From: Chitinophagaceae bacterium
Lineage (GTDB): Bacteria > Bacteroidota > Bacteroidia > Chitinophagales > Chitinophagaceae
Assembly: GCA_947446645.1 (NCBI GenBank)
Contig: CANFHA010000005.1
Location: forward strand, 186,001 to 250,000
Reading direction: 5' to 3'
Length of the DNA stretch: 64,000 bases
The translations under genes were made by a program, and so were the position numbers. This document shows, piece by piece, positions 36,202-45,600 of the stretch (its first letter is position 1; every line of letters starts with the position of its first letter). The notes beneath the pieces were generated by a model, which made no database searches, was not told the origin of the DNA, and was given only the letters and a program-made list of their open reading frames with translations.

Positions 36202-37029
36202 CTATTTCTTCTCGGCCACAAAATTTAATCCGAAGAAAAAATACTCGCGGCGCAAGCCTTTGCCTTGTTGTATCTTTTGTTCTTTTTCCAGCAGCTTTTC
36301 AGGGTCTGAAAAACGATAGTTAAATGGCAGGTAGTAGCGTACATATTGCACACTGCCTGCGTTAATGCGAAACTTATTCTTTTCAAAAAGCCGCCCCCAT
36401 GTTTCCAGGCTCCTTATATTCTCATTGCCTATCAGGATGTCCTTCTTCAACTTCTCATCCCAGATGGTGATGATGCGTTTATTGCCACGGTACTTATACA
36501 ACTTCAACCGCTGAATAATATTATTACCGTTTTCCTCTATAGAAAGCACCCTACCCCCTGGCCGCAAGCTGGCATTAAATATTTCCAGGGCATCATCAAT
36601 AGGCTCCAGGTGATGCAGCGTGTCCTGTACTATGATCCAGTCGTAGCTATTGGCGGCTGGCCGGTTGTCGAACAGGTTTTCGTAGGTGCATGTAAAAAGT
36701 GAGGTATCGCCATATTGCCCCCACCAGGCCACCCGCTTCTTTATGGTATCGTAGTAGAATTCAAGCGTAGTACCGTATGTCTTTATACCATTCATTGCCA
36801 GGAAAAGGCACGTAGTACCATAGCCGCATCCACAATCCCATATTGATACCGGCATGCCCTCCCGATTCTCCTCTACGAGGTAGCGGGCTATGTAACGCAG
36901 GCGCTGTAAAAAATAGTTCCTGCGGAAATGCCACGAGGACTGTTTCCCAAGGAATTTATAATAAGGCTGCATTTCAGTATGTACTTCCAGTTCTTTAAGC
37001 ATGAGCTCGAAAAACCGCTCCGGTGACAT
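36202..37029 (-). CDS. Class I SAM-dependent methyltransferase
   Basis: 275 residues from ATG 37029; an upstream start at 37128 adds 33 non-conserved residues. Motif I is IWDCGCGYGTTCLF (63-76). The acidic loop, YDWIIVQDTLHHLEPI, and post-motif SLRPGGRVLSIEE follow. The fold is clear but the substrate is not. The long N-terminal helix region (FFELMLKELEVHTEMQPYYKF) is typical of several lipid or small-molecule methyltransferases of Bacteroidota. Converges with the glycosyltransferase gene, 119 bases apart, with no evident link. Confidence 0.8.
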   Translation of the reverse strand: MSPERFFELMLKELEVHTEMQPYYKFLGKQSSWHFRRNYFLQRLRYIARYLVEENREGMPVSIWDCGCGYGTTCLFLAMNGIKTYGTTLEFYYDTIKKRVAWWGQYGDTSLFTCTYENLFDNRPAANSYDWIIVQDTLHHLEPIDDALEIFNASLRPGGRVLSIEENGNNIIQRLKLYKYRGNKRIITIWDEKLKKDILIGNENIRSLETWGRLFEKNKFRINAGSVQYVRYYLPFNYRFSDPEKLLEKEQKIQQGKGLRREYFFFGLNFVAEKK

Positions 37030-37250
37030 AGTCAATTCCAAAATTCGATATCTTTTAAAAGGACGGCAAAAGTAACAAGTCTGGCGTAGAATGTCTAAAA
37101 TTGGGGATGATAACCCAAATATCCACACTTGATTTTAAAGATGCAGGCTGCGGGCAAGTGATCCGGTAATGCATGATATCCCAGCTACCTCTATTGACTT
37201 TTGTTACGCCTGAAAGGCCGGATAGTACACTGTTACTGTATACGATAGTA

Positions 37251-37577
37251 CTAGAATATTTTCATGAGGCCGGCAAACAGCAACGCAATACCCACCGAGG
37301 TAAGACCAATTAGCGTGAAGTTACCTGCACCCATAGACCCTGAAATCAACGTAATGACGCAACTGGCGAAGCAGGTGGTAATGCCGGCAGCTACCAGTAT
37401 ATGACCGCTGCTTCTGCGTTTAGCAGCATGCTGCTGCAGCTTATCTTCTATATGATTTGCGAAAGCAGAAAGCTCAAAACCCTTTTCGAGCAGCGTAGCT
37501 TCTATGTCGGCGCGGCCGCGACCAACAGCCAGCGACTGGTCTATTATTTTAGTTACCTCAACAGTTGCAGCCTCCAT
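37251..37577 (-). CDS. Small membrane protein of unknown function
   Basis: 108 residues from ATG 37577; a TTG seven codons upstream is open. A soluble helical N-terminal half (DIEATLLEKGFELSAFANHIED) is followed by two membrane helices (about 65-85 and 90-108). No known motif. It is 89 bases downstream of the P-type ATPase gene on the same strand and may share its transcript. Function unknown. Confidence 0.55.
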   Translation of the reverse strand: MEAATVEVTKIIDQSLAVGRGRADIEATLLEKGFELSAFANHIEDKLQQHAAKRRSSGHILVAAGITTCFASCVITLISGSMGAGNFTLIGLTSVGIALLFAGLMKIF

Positions 37578-37665
37578 AAATAAGAAGATTTTCAACAAGT
37601 TAAGTAATTTTAATTACATACACTGATTTAAATCAACATTTTCATATGATTGACTTGAAGAACGC

Positions 37666-40191
37666 CTACTTAGGAACGGTGGCGTCTACTGTCTTATAAG
37701 CAATACGTGCGCGCCACTTGACTATCTCGTACCATATAACCGAAAGGAAGCCTGCTGCGGTGACAATAAGCAGCTGTTGTGGCGCTAACGGTACCAACCC
37801 GAAAAAGGCAGCGAACGGTGTAATGTATAAGAGTAAGGCACTGACGACCACAGTGGCACTAATAATCAGAGGGACCAGGTTATTCTTATACCGCATGGTA
37901 GTGAAGACGGAAAAATGGAATGAACGATTAACGAGCGTAAGAAAAATATTAGCAACAATAAGCACGGCGAAAACCATAGTGCGCGTTCCAGCTTCATTGA
38001 TCCCCTGCACTATTGCGTACTGACAGATAAGTAAGGCCACGGCAGCTATGACCAGCCCCTGCAGCAAGCTGGTGGCAAGTTCCCTCCATTGGAAAAAAGA
38101 GGTAGTGAAAGCCCTGGGCCTGTGCTTCATTGCATCCTTCTCCATTGGTTCATTTTCGAAAATAATAGAACAGGTAGGGCCCATAATTAACTCCAGGAAA
38201 ATAATGTGCAATGGAGAGAAAATGTTAGGATACTTCCACCCAAGGGCCAGCGGAATGAAAACGACTAAAATAATAGGCACATGTATAGAGATTATATACC
38301 GGATCGCCTTTTTAAGGTTGGTGTATATTCTGCGGCCCATGGCTACTGCGTCAACCATTTTAGAAAGATCGTCTTCCAACAGAATGAGGGATGCTGCCTG
38401 CTTCGCTATTTCAGTACCCTTTTTGCCCATGGCAATACCAATGTGTGCTGCCTTTAATGCGGGGCCATCGTTAACACCATCGCCTGTCATGGCCACAATT
38501 TCCTGTTGGGCTTTCAGTGCATTGATGACCCTCAGTTTCGCATCAGGGTACATGCGGGTGAAGATGCTGATATCCTTGACTTTAGCTGCAAGCTCATCAT
38601 CCGTTAGTGCCATTAGCTCATCGCCGCCTATGCAATTGCCGGCATTTTTAAAATGGATCTGCTGCGCAACGGCCTGGGTGGTTGCTGCATTGTCGCCGGT
38701 AATTATCTTGACCGCTATTCCTGCATTATAAAAGCTTTGAAGTACCGTTTCAATATTCTTCTTTGGCGGATCGTAAAAGGCTACCAAACCCTTAAAAGCA
38801 AACTTAAGCTCCTGCTGTGTAGCCGGAAAATCAGTTCCGGTATAGAGCGCTTCGCCCACGCCCAGAATACGGTAACCCTCGGCTGCCAGCGCATTTATCG
38901 CAGCAGTAATGCTGTCTTTCTCAGCTTCAGGCAATGAGGACACCGCCATAATTGCCTCAGGCGCGCCTTTGGCAGCGATAATACGCGATCCACTGCCATC
39001 CTCGTGCACATGCGTCATCATAGGCGGGATGCCACCAAGTGGGTACTCATGTATTAATTTATATCCCGGCCGCATATCTTCCTTACCCAATTTTAAATAG
39101 GCTTCATGCAGCGCTACCTCCATGGGGTCGAACGGTATGGGCTCGCTTGCCCACATGGCCAGGGTTATCAGTTCCTGCTCCTGAGGGTCTAACGGGTCAT
39201 TCGCACCAGTGATTTTTTGGCCGGCCAGGGTAAATAGCTTTGCCAGGGTCATTTTGTTTTCAGTTATTGTCCCTGTTTTATCTACGCATATTACTGATGC
39301 ACTTCCGAGCGTCTCCACTGTCTTCATTTCCTTCACTACCACACCCAGCTTCATAAGGCGCCACGCACCCAAGGCCATAAACGTGGTGAAGGCCACAGGT
39401 ATCTCTTCAGGCAGTATGCTCATGGCCAGCGTGAGCGCTTTTAAAAGACTATCCAGCAGCATGTGTGACCGCAGATAGTTGATAAGCCATACAGTAACAA
39501 AGACAATGGCACCAGCAATCACCATCTTTTTAACAAAGTCATTGATCTGCAGCTCAAGCGGTGTTTTTTCTTCTTCTATGCTCTCCAGGCTTTTTCCTAT
39601 TTTGCCCAGGCGCGTTTTGTTGCCTATTGCCATTACCCGCACAATAGCCAGGCCAGTGGCTACAGTAGTGCCCTGAAAGACCAGATTGTCTTCCTGCAAA
39701 TGGTCTTTAAAAACCGGCAGCGACTCCCCAGTTAGTATAGATTCATTCACTGAAAAGTCGTTTGAGCTTATAATGGCTCCATCAGCGCTGACGGAGGTGC
39801 CTTCTTCTATTCTTAAAAGGTCACCTACCACCAGGTCTTCGCTCTTTATTTCCAGCAGTTCGCCACTCCTTATAACCTTGCTACGCGGATGGGTGAAGTC
39901 TTTCAAAGCGGCAAGCGCATTGCGGCTGCGAGCATTCTGATACAACGATATACCGGAGACTACTACTATTGCAGCAGCCATGAATATACCATCGCCCACC
40001 TTGCCACTAATAAAATAGATGGCTGAGGTGACGAGCAGCAAAATGACCATGGGCTCCTGTGCCAGTTCTTTAATGGCATCAATAAAGCCGGATTCTTTCT
40101 TGAAAGTCAGCGTGTTGGTGCCGAATTTTGCCCGTGCAGCTGCAACCTCTGTCTCATTCAATCCCCGTTCCTTATCAATATCTTCGTTCAT
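37666..40191 (-). CDS. Cation-translocating P-type ATPase (P2-like)
   Basis: 841 residues. The catalytic aspartate is D304 in CVDKTGTITEN. TGES (154-157) is the dephosphorylation motif, PEEIPVAF (261-268) the fourth-helix ion-site motif, TGDNAATT and MTGDGVNDGPAL the later signatures. About ten helices, with an N-terminal cation-ATPase domain (ERGLNETEVAAARAKFG). P2 Ca2+ pumps have PEGLP at helix 4; PEEIPV differs, so ion specificity is uncertain (Ca2+, Mn2+ or other). No heavy-metal CPC motif or HMA domain is present, so a Cu/Zn exporter is excluded. It may be co-transcribed with the cytochrome gene 42 bases upstream. Confidence 0.88.
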   Translation of the reverse strand: MNEDIDKERGLNETEVAAARAKFGTNTLTFKKESGFIDAIKELAQEPMVILLLVTSAIYFISGKVGDGIFMAAAIVVVSGISLYQNARSRNALAALKDFTHPRSKVIRSGELLEIKSEDLVVGDLLRIEEGTSVSADGAIISSNDFSVNESILTGESLPVFKDHLQEDNLVFQGTTVATGLAIVRVMAIGNKTRLGKIGKSLESIEEEKTPLELQINDFVKKMVIAGAIVFVTVWLINYLRSHMLLDSLLKALTLAMSILPEEIPVAFTTFMALGAWRLMKLGVVVKEMKTVETLGSASVICVDKTGTITENKMTLAKLFTLAGQKITGANDPLDPQEQELITLAMWASEPIPFDPMEVALHEAYLKLGKEDMRPGYKLIHEYPLGGIPPMMTHVHEDGSGSRIIAAKGAPEAIMAVSSLPEAEKDSITAAINALAAEGYRILGVGEALYTGTDFPATQQELKFAFKGLVAFYDPPKKNIETVLQSFYNAGIAVKIITGDNAATTQAVAQQIHFKNAGNCIGGDELMALTDDELAAKVKDISIFTRMYPDAKLRVINALKAQQEIVAMTGDGVNDGPALKAAHIGIAMGKKGTEIAKQAASLILLEDDLSKMVDAVAMGRRIYTNLKKAIRYIISIHVPIILVVFIPLALGWKYPNIFSPLHIIFLELIMGPTCSIIFENEPMEKDAMKHRPRAFTTSFFQWRELATSLLQGLVIAAVALLICQYAIVQGINEAGTRTMVFAVLIVANIFLTLVNRSFHFSVFTTMRYKNNLVPLIISATVVVSALLLYITPFAAFFGLVPLAPQQLLIVTAAGFLSVIWYEIVKWRARIAYKTVDATVPK

Positions 40192-40233
40192 GCGATGTGG
40201 GTGGCGTAGATAATTACCTTTATCTAATGCAAG

Positions 40234-40929
40234 TTAGTTATTCAAGGCTCCTGCAGCTACCCATTTTTTTACCTGGGTTACCTGGCAGTCCGACAGTTGA
40301 AGTGAGGCAGAAGGCATAGGATTGTAGCCCGGAAGGTGCGAAATATTGCCTATGAGGCGGCCATTTACTGCGGCATTCTTAACACTGGAATAATCTGCGA
40401 GACTGCCACCGGCTGCGGCTGACGAACTGTGGCAACCTACACAGTAGCTCTGCATCATGGGCGCTATGACGCCGCTGTAGGTAAACGAACCAGTGTCGCA
40501 AGTGCTGGTGCAGGCGCCACCATCTACCGCGCCGTAAGCGATCCATCGTTTTATCAGGTCGAGCTGTGCCGTGGAAAGAGGTGGCGCATTCTGTGGCATT
40601 TTTTCATCTTCGTCGGCGGTTATGGCTATAGACTCCCATATGCTGCTGGCGGCAGCGTTGCCTGGTACTATCCCTTTTTTTATTATACCTGCATAACTAT
40701 CCAGCTGATAACCACTTTTGTGCGACTGTGCATCATGGCAACCGCTTTTGGCGCAGTTAGACACAAAAATGGGCAGTATATCACGTTCGAAACATATAGC
40801 GGGGTCGTTGGTGCGCTGCGTTGTCGGCAGCACATACGGCGCGTGAACACATGCGTTCATACCCGCCACCACAACAAGCAAGGTAAATGCCAGTACTTCA
40901 ATCGCCTTCCTAATTCTAAATCTTTCCAT
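40234..40929 (-). CDS. Periplasmic cytochrome c-type lipoprotein
   Basis: 231 residues. A signal sequence ends in a lipobox VAGMNAC with Cys27. One canonical heme c site is CVGCH (163-167). A second motif, CAKSGCH (59-65), has the wider CxxxxCH spacing seen in cytochromes of the PSCYT1 type. Cys140 and Cys144 (ACTSTC) could form a disulfide. The protein probably binds one or two hemes at the outer face of a membrane and carries electrons. The partner is unknown. It sits upstream of the P-type ATPase gene on the same strand. Confidence 0.75.
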   Translation of the reverse strand: MERFRIRKAIEVLAFTLLVVVAGMNACVHAPYVLPTTQRTNDPAICFERDILPIFVSNCAKSGCHDAQSHKSGYQLDSYAGIIKKGIVPGNAAASSIWESIAITADEDEKMPQNAPPLSTAQLDLIKRWIAYGAVDGGACTSTCDTGSFTYSGVIAPMMQSYCVGCHSSSAAAGGSLADYSSVKNAAVNGRLIGNISHLPGYNPMPSASLQLSDCQVTQVKKWVAAGALNN

Positions 40930-41035
40930 AGTGTTGCCGTCTAATACCCTACCTAAATATCACCATTAATAACCGATTCAAACAATTGATTTTCAATAAT
41001 TAACAAATAATTTCGATTGCTGGAATTTCATTTTA

Positions 41036-41854
41036 CTATTTATGCGCGACGAATATGGGTACTTTATGATCCTGAATCGCCTGTGTGATAAAACTCCTTT
41101 TTAGCAACTCTGATAAAGCGGAGCGGCCATAAGCGCCGGTAACCAAAACAGATCTGCCATGGTCACTGAGCCATGAACTAAAATACACTTTAGGATCGAT
41201 CTGTAGCTTTTTGATAGTCAGGTCTTTAAAATGACATTGAGCGAACTCCTCAATATATTTGACATCCGGAATGTCGCTGTCTTTAACGGCGGAGACGAGT
41301 AACGTCTTTAGGTTTGTAAACTCGGGCAACAGGTAGGCAAACTGCTTAATAGCGTGCACGGAAGATTCACTTCCATCGTAGGCAAGGATAACATTACTCG
41401 GAAAGCCGTAATGTTCTGGCACCAGAACTACCGGACATTCTGCTTTGTGCAGCACATTTTCTAAGTAGTCTTCCTGCAAGTCTTTGCCCAGATTCTCGTA
41501 GAATAATTCGCTGCTCAGCACCATGAGATCCGCAAAGCGAGACTGGAATTTTATCTCAGAGATGACGTGGCGGCTGAGGTCGGGGTGCAAATTGTATTCT
41601 ATATTATACTCTTTACACTGCGCCTTAAAGTGGCTGATATTCTGCTGGATAACGCCCATATCTTCGAAAGCAATATCCGAATAATACGCTGGTCCGGTAA
41701 GCCCGCCCAGCGAATAGAGCAATTCGGCATAGTCTACCACGGGCAGGAACAAGCCAGTCACAAGAATACGTTCTTTCTCATTGAGCTGACGGACGAAGTC
41801 AAACGCACCTTGCGAGAAATGGTGACCATCGAATACTACAACTACTTTTTTCAT
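41036..41854 (-). CDS. Tandem universal stress protein
   Basis: 272 residues from ATG 41854; a longer reading from 41896 adds 14 poorly placed residues. Two Usp domains: residues 1-150 (ending NVLHKAECPVVLVPEH) and 155-272, which has NVILAYDGSESSVHAI and the ATP-loop-like VTGAYGRSALSELLKRS. The universal stress fold binds nucleotides and helps cells survive stress; a precise role here is unknown. It is the last gene of an operon with an unknown secreted protein (13 bases upstream) and an SDR oxidoreductase. Confidence 0.8.
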   Translation of the reverse strand: MKKVVVVFDGHHFSQGAFDFVRQLNEKERILVTGLFLPVVDYAELLYSLGGLTGPAYYSDIAFEDMGVIQQNISHFKAQCKEYNIEYNLHPDLSRHVISEIKFQSRFADLMVLSSELFYENLGKDLQEDYLENVLHKAECPVVLVPEHYGFPSNVILAYDGSESSVHAIKQFAYLLPEFTNLKTLLVSAVKDSDIPDVKYIEEFAQCHFKDLTIKKLQIDPKVYFSSWLSDHGRSVLVTGAYGRSALSELLKRSFITQAIQDHKVPIFVAHK

Positions 41855-41867
41855 GTGTTGATTTTTA

Positions 41868-42470
41868 CTAGTGAGCGGATTGAGGCCCATTTTCACAGGC
41901 TGAGAAATAACTATGATTACTTTGCGCCGGTTGGCCCTTCAACCCGGTGGTATATATTTCAGCCGTCTGAGCAAGTGAACCAAAGAAAACTAACAGATCA
42001 GCAGGGTTCTTTACTGCAGCCAGGTTGTTTACGATAAAGTCATTGAGCGAAGTACCCACATCTAACCATTCCCCATGGTGCATCGCATTTTTCATGTCGC
42101 CACCATGGTATAAGTCTTCGCAGTAGGCTATGACCGCATCGGTATAGAGCATATCTATATGCCAAAGCGTAATACTGTGTTCGGCAAGGGATGAAATTGT
42201 TTCATTGATTGCAACAAGCTCATTAAAGTTATACCGGTTTCTTGTACCCGTGACTCTGGCCGAACTGTCCATATTTTGCAACAGTACAGTGCGGAGGCCC
42301 GCAGCATGCGGCGAATCACAGACCCAAAACATGTGGTGGTGATGCGCTTTGTAAAATCTGCCTACCAGTTCAGGATATAGCAGGTCCGGACCGGCAAACG
42401 CGCGCGGCGCAGGGCCAAACAGCGCTACGGCCAGCATAGTGATGATGATATTTTTATAGTTGGATCTCAT
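41868..42470 (-). CDS. Exported protein of unknown function with a His-rich motif
   Basis: 200 residues. The N-terminal signal has a positive start, a hydrophobic core and a likely cut after PRAFAG. The mature part is mostly helical, with FYKAHHHHMFWVCD near the front and a second His pair in NAMHHGEWLD. His and Cys residues could bind a metal or heme, but this is speculative. It lies between the SDR gene (9 bases upstream) and the universal stress gene (13 bases downstream), so it is co-transcribed with them. No family was recognised. Confidence 0.55.
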   Translation of the reverse strand: MRSNYKNIIITMLAVALFGPAPRAFAGPDLLYPELVGRFYKAHHHHMFWVCDSPHAAGLRTVLLQNMDSSARVTGTRNRYNFNELVAINETISSLAEHSITLWHIDMLYTDAVIAYCEDLYHGGDMKNAMHHGEWLDVGTSLNDFIVNNLAAVKNPADLLVFFGSLAQTAEIYTTGLKGQPAQSNHSYFSACENGPQSAH

Positions 42471-42479
42471 TGGTCTTGT

Positions 42480-43229
42480 TTATCGCGATACGAGCCCGCC
42501 GTCTATTACTAATTCGGCACCCGTGGTGTAGGTGGCTTCTGCCGACGCCAGGTAAAGGGCACCATAGGCCACTTCCATGACATTGCCGATCCGGCCCATG
42601 GGACACATGTTCTTCACTATTTCGTCGCCGCCCTCCATGCTTACTATTGCCTCCGTCATAGGAGTGAGCACGCCTCCGGGATGTATAGAATTCACCCGGA
42701 TGTTGTACTTAGCAAGCTCTACTGCCAGATCTTTTGTGAGTAACCGCAAACCACCCTTAGACGATGTATAAGCAGGACCATTGCCACCTACCAGACCAGC
42801 TATAGATGAAATATTGACGATGGAACCGCCATTCGCCTTCATATGTGGTATACATAACTTGCTGCCAAGAAAAGGCCCTGTGAGGTTTATTGCTATCACC
42901 CTATCCCACTGTTCTTTAGTGGTGTTCTCTGTGGTGGCACCTGCTGGGTATATACCCGCATTATTGATGAGGATGTCGATATGGCCATAGAGAGCCAGCG
43001 TGCGGGCTACCACCTGCTGCCACTCATTTTCGGAAGCCACATCGTGCGCCATATGAGCTATCGGGACACCTACTTTCTTAGCCTCATCTACCCATTCGGA
43101 CAGTTTTTCGCCTTGAATATCGGTAGCCATCACATTAGCACCTTCGGCGGCAAACAGCTTTGCCATAGCGGCCCCCATGCCACCTGCCGCGCCGGTAATA
43201 ATGGCTACTTTATCGTGTAATCTTTTCAT
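42480..43229 (-). CDS. Short-chain dehydrogenase/reductase (SDR)
   Basis: 249 residues, classical SDR length. TGAAGGMG (12-19) is the NAD(P)-binding loop, NNAG (89-92), then the catalytic Ser141-142 (NISSIAG), Tyr154 and Lys158 (YTSSK). The end TYTTGAELVIDGGLVSR is typical. Asp37 in the second strand (MATDIQ) suggests NAD rather than NADP. The substrate is unknown. First gene of the operon with the His-rich exported protein and the universal stress protein. Confidence 0.88.
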   Translation of the reverse strand: MKRLHDKVAIITGAAGGMGAAMAKLFAAEGANVMATDIQGEKLSEWVDEAKKVGVPIAHMAHDVASENEWQQVVARTLALYGHIDILINNAGIYPAGATTENTTKEQWDRVIAINLTGPFLGSKLCIPHMKANGGSIVNISSIAGLVGGNGPAYTSSKGGLRLLTKDLAVELAKYNIRVNSIHPGGVLTPMTEAIVSMEGGDEIVKNMCPMGRIGNVMEVAYGALYLASAEATYTTGAELVIDGGLVSR

Positions 43230-43517
43230 AGTACTTTAGATTTTCAATGAATGCCCAATCCGGCATCATACATTAAATGGAAAATTACTGTATTGACTTC
43301 CGCGTATTTATGACCTGGGTTTGTTTAAAAGATGATCTTCATCAGGAAAAAGCGAGCCGCTTCATACTGCCCATTTCCGGTATAACGAGAAAATAGTTAT
43401 TGCGCACATTGCTATTGAAAATCAATTAGTTATTGCAATAATTTTTCCGGTTTTTTCCGGTTCCGGAAACACAATTGCAGCGGCGCAAAAGGCGCTAAGC
43501 CTGAAGCTTTTAGTATG

Positions 43518-43637
43518 AATGCCCCACTTTGACATAAATAGAAATGTTGTTGATATGGGGCATTTTGAAATCCTGGTGCTTTGAAATCCAGCAGGTTACA
43601 TATAAAACCATGCCCCGCTTTGCCTCATGTGGGGTAT
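43518..43637. repeat. Pair of GCCCCRCTTTG hairpins with direct repeats
   Basis: Two similar blocks start ATGCCCCACTTTGACAT (43519) and ATGCCCCGCTTTGCCTCAT (43610). Each is closed by a GGGGCAT or GGGGTAT arm (to 43564 and 43637), so both can fold. TTTGAAATCC is repeated directly at 43564 and 43580. Non-coding. Confidence 0.5.
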
Positions 43638-43798
43638 TTCTCCTTCGCTTATCGTCTGGAATAACCGATCAATGAGTATAGCAGGGGATTCAAGAGTTTT
43701 CTGCGGGCATTTCCGCCCCATTTTTACCCGTTTGTGCCTCGTCTGAAATGTGATCGTTTGATCAATATGATTCCTGTTTGGGAAATGAATGGCCCATT

Positions 43799-44005
43799 TA
43801 GTACCTCAAAAATGCCTCGAAATTACCCACGTTACCTGAGCCGGAATTTTTAGAATTTAAGAATTCCTTGAATTGGGTTATCCAGGGAGACGTGTGCGAT
43901 ATCAAAAAGATCTGGTACGAAACCGCTAAATTTGCCTCAAATTTACAAAGTGGTTTAACATGGTCCAACACGTTTTGTTTATGGGGGTATTGTGGGTTTC
44001 GTTAA
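43799..44005 (+). pseudogene. Possible gene relic: 67-codon open frame without a start
   Basis: Between a TAG (43799-43801) and a TAA (44003-44005) the frame is open and reads like protein: YLKNASKLPTLPEPEFLEFK then NSLNWVIQGDVCDIKKIWY and more. It has no ATG and no matching neighbour. It may be the remains of a decayed gene or chance. It holds an exact inverted repeat, TAAATTTG-CCT-CAAATTTA (43927-43945), each arm also a perfect -7 box. The rest of 43230-44292 has no recognisable gene. Confidence 0.25.
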
Positions 44006-44030
44006 GGTGTGGCCATGCGCACACCCTAAC
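44001..44030. repeat. Imperfect palindrome GTTAAGGTGTG / CACACCCTAAC
   Basis: Eleven-pair stem with one mismatch and an eight-base loop. The GGTGTG/CACACC core resembles the arms of the RAYT-flanking palindromes but the loop differs, so the link is only suggestive. Confidence 0.4.
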
Positions 44031-44141
44031 GGTTACAAGGGATTGCAAATCCGAACCGGCGGAATTTCGTTGGGGATACTCGTTCTAATGCACTCTGTCA
44101 CTCCCAGTTAACAGCAAATTTTACACGTAAGGCACTGCCAG

Positions 44142-44166
44142 AACTACTAATTCTAGTAGTTTTTTT
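44142..44166 (+). terminator. Orphan intrinsic terminator
   Basis: AACTACTA, loop ATTC, TAGTAGTT, then a T-tract: an eight-pair stem. No plus-strand gene lies within the 1 kb before it, so it may end an unrecognised RNA. Confidence 0.65.
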
Positions 44167-44292
44167 AAGGGTTATTTAAGCAGATTTGCAAGGGCAGGTA
44201 AAATAGTCGGCTCTTTTATTAAAATACTGTTAAAAAACGCCTGCTATACCGGGCAATAAGACAGTGCCAAAATAGGAACGGGTAAAGAAAAA

Positions 44293-45600
44293 TTGAAAAT
44301 GAAAGGCAGGTTCTCCAATAAGGTAAAATATACATTAGCCGGGGCACTACTCGGTTTTGCCTTCTTGTTGGGTGCCCTGTACCTACACGCCCACCTTAAC
44401 GATAGCTCCTTTACTTTTCAGTTTTTCCTGCAGCAACAAAAAGAAGACGAACTGATATGGGTAATAGACACGGCGCCCATCGTATTAGCCATTGCCATAG
44501 GTTATGCCGGCAGAACAAGGGATTTTTACCAGAAAATACTTGATAATTTACCCAGCGACATTGCGGTATTTGATCAAAATCACCGATATGTGTACGTAAA
44601 CCCATCGGCAATAAAAGACAAGGCGCTACGACGGAAGATAATAGGCATGAACGACTATGAATACTGCGCATACCGGAACAGGGATACTAGCTATGCAGAT
44701 GAGCGGCGAAAGGAATTTTTACTGGCTAAACAAATAGCAGGCGGCCTTAAGTGGGAAGAAACGATAAAAGATGCCGCGGGAAATAGGGTAACTAATCTGA
44801 GAAGATTTTTCCCGATAAATGATAGGAAGGGCAAGATGCTCTGGATGGTAGGTTATGCCGTGGAAATAACGGACCGAAAGGTGCTGGAAGAAAAACAGGA
44901 GGCCCTGATAAAAAGACTGGAGCAAAAAAACAATAAACTAAATGACTTCAGCAGCATAATAGCGCACAATATAAGGGGACCTATGACCAACATGTCTGCG
45001 ATAATAAACCTGCTGGATGATACCGATGATCCAGCGCAGCAGAAAGAACTGCAATCTTATCTGAAGCCATGTATTGAAGGCGTATCGGCAGTGCTAAACC
45101 AACTGGTGGACTCATTGTATGTGATGCAGGATACTGATGTAGAGTACCGCAACAACCTGATTGACGACTGCCTGAATATTGTATTTAAATCACTGGACCT
45201 GGAAATAAAAAAGTGCGGAGCTTCCGTGCAAAAGAACTTCAGCACAGAAGCAACTATCTATGCGCCTGAAAAATACATTTTGAGCATACTCCACAACCTG
45301 GTAAGCAATGCGCTGAAGTACCGGGCAGAGGACCGGAAACCGGAAATAATAATAGCTATAACTGAAGAAACAAATGAATTGACACTATCAGTGAAAGACA
45401 ACGGCTTGGGGATAGACCTGAGGAAGAATGGCGATAAATTATTTAAAATAGGCAAGGTATTTCACAACCATACCGACTCGAAGGGCTTTGGCCTGTTCAT
45501 GACCAAATCGCAGGTAGAATCAATGAATGGCAAAATATGGGTAGAAAGTGAGCCGGGCAATGGCGCAACATTTTTTATTCAGCTAAAAAACAAAAAATGA
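44293..45600 (+). CDS. Membrane-anchored PAS sensor histidine kinase
   Basis: 435 residues. Two N-terminal membrane helices (about 14-33 and 52-70) flank a short periplasmic loop. A PAS domain (about 78-195) follows, ending VGYAVEITDRK, then a coiled coil. The H-box is FSSIIAHNIRGPM with His225. The kinase core has NLVSNALKY (N-box), DNGLGID (G1) and KGFGLFM (G2). It resembles PAS kinases of the Bacteroidota that lack a canonical HisKA helix pair. The next gene, a response regulator, overlaps the stop by four bases, so the two form one system. The signal is unknown. Confidence 0.88.
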   Translation: MKMKGRFSNKVKYTLAGALLGFAFLLGALYLHAHLNDSSFTFQFFLQQQKEDELIWVIDTAPIVLAIAIGYAGRTRDFYQKILDNLPSDIAVFDQNHRYVYVNPSAIKDKALRRKIIGMNDYEYCAYRNRDTSYADERRKEFLLAKQIAGGLKWEETIKDAAGNRVTNLRRFFPINDRKGKMLWMVGYAVEITDRKVLEEKQEALIKRLEQKNNKLNDFSSIIAHNIRGPMTNMSAIINLLDDTDDPAQQKELQSYLKPCIEGVSAVLNQLVDSLYVMQDTDVEYRNNLIDDCLNIVFKSLDLEIKKCGASVQKNFSTEATIYAPEKYILSILHNLVSNALKYRAEDRKPEIIIAITEETNELTLSVKDNGLGIDLRKNGDKLFKIGKVFHNHTDSKGFGLFMTKSQVESMNGKIWVESEPGNGATFFIQLKNKK

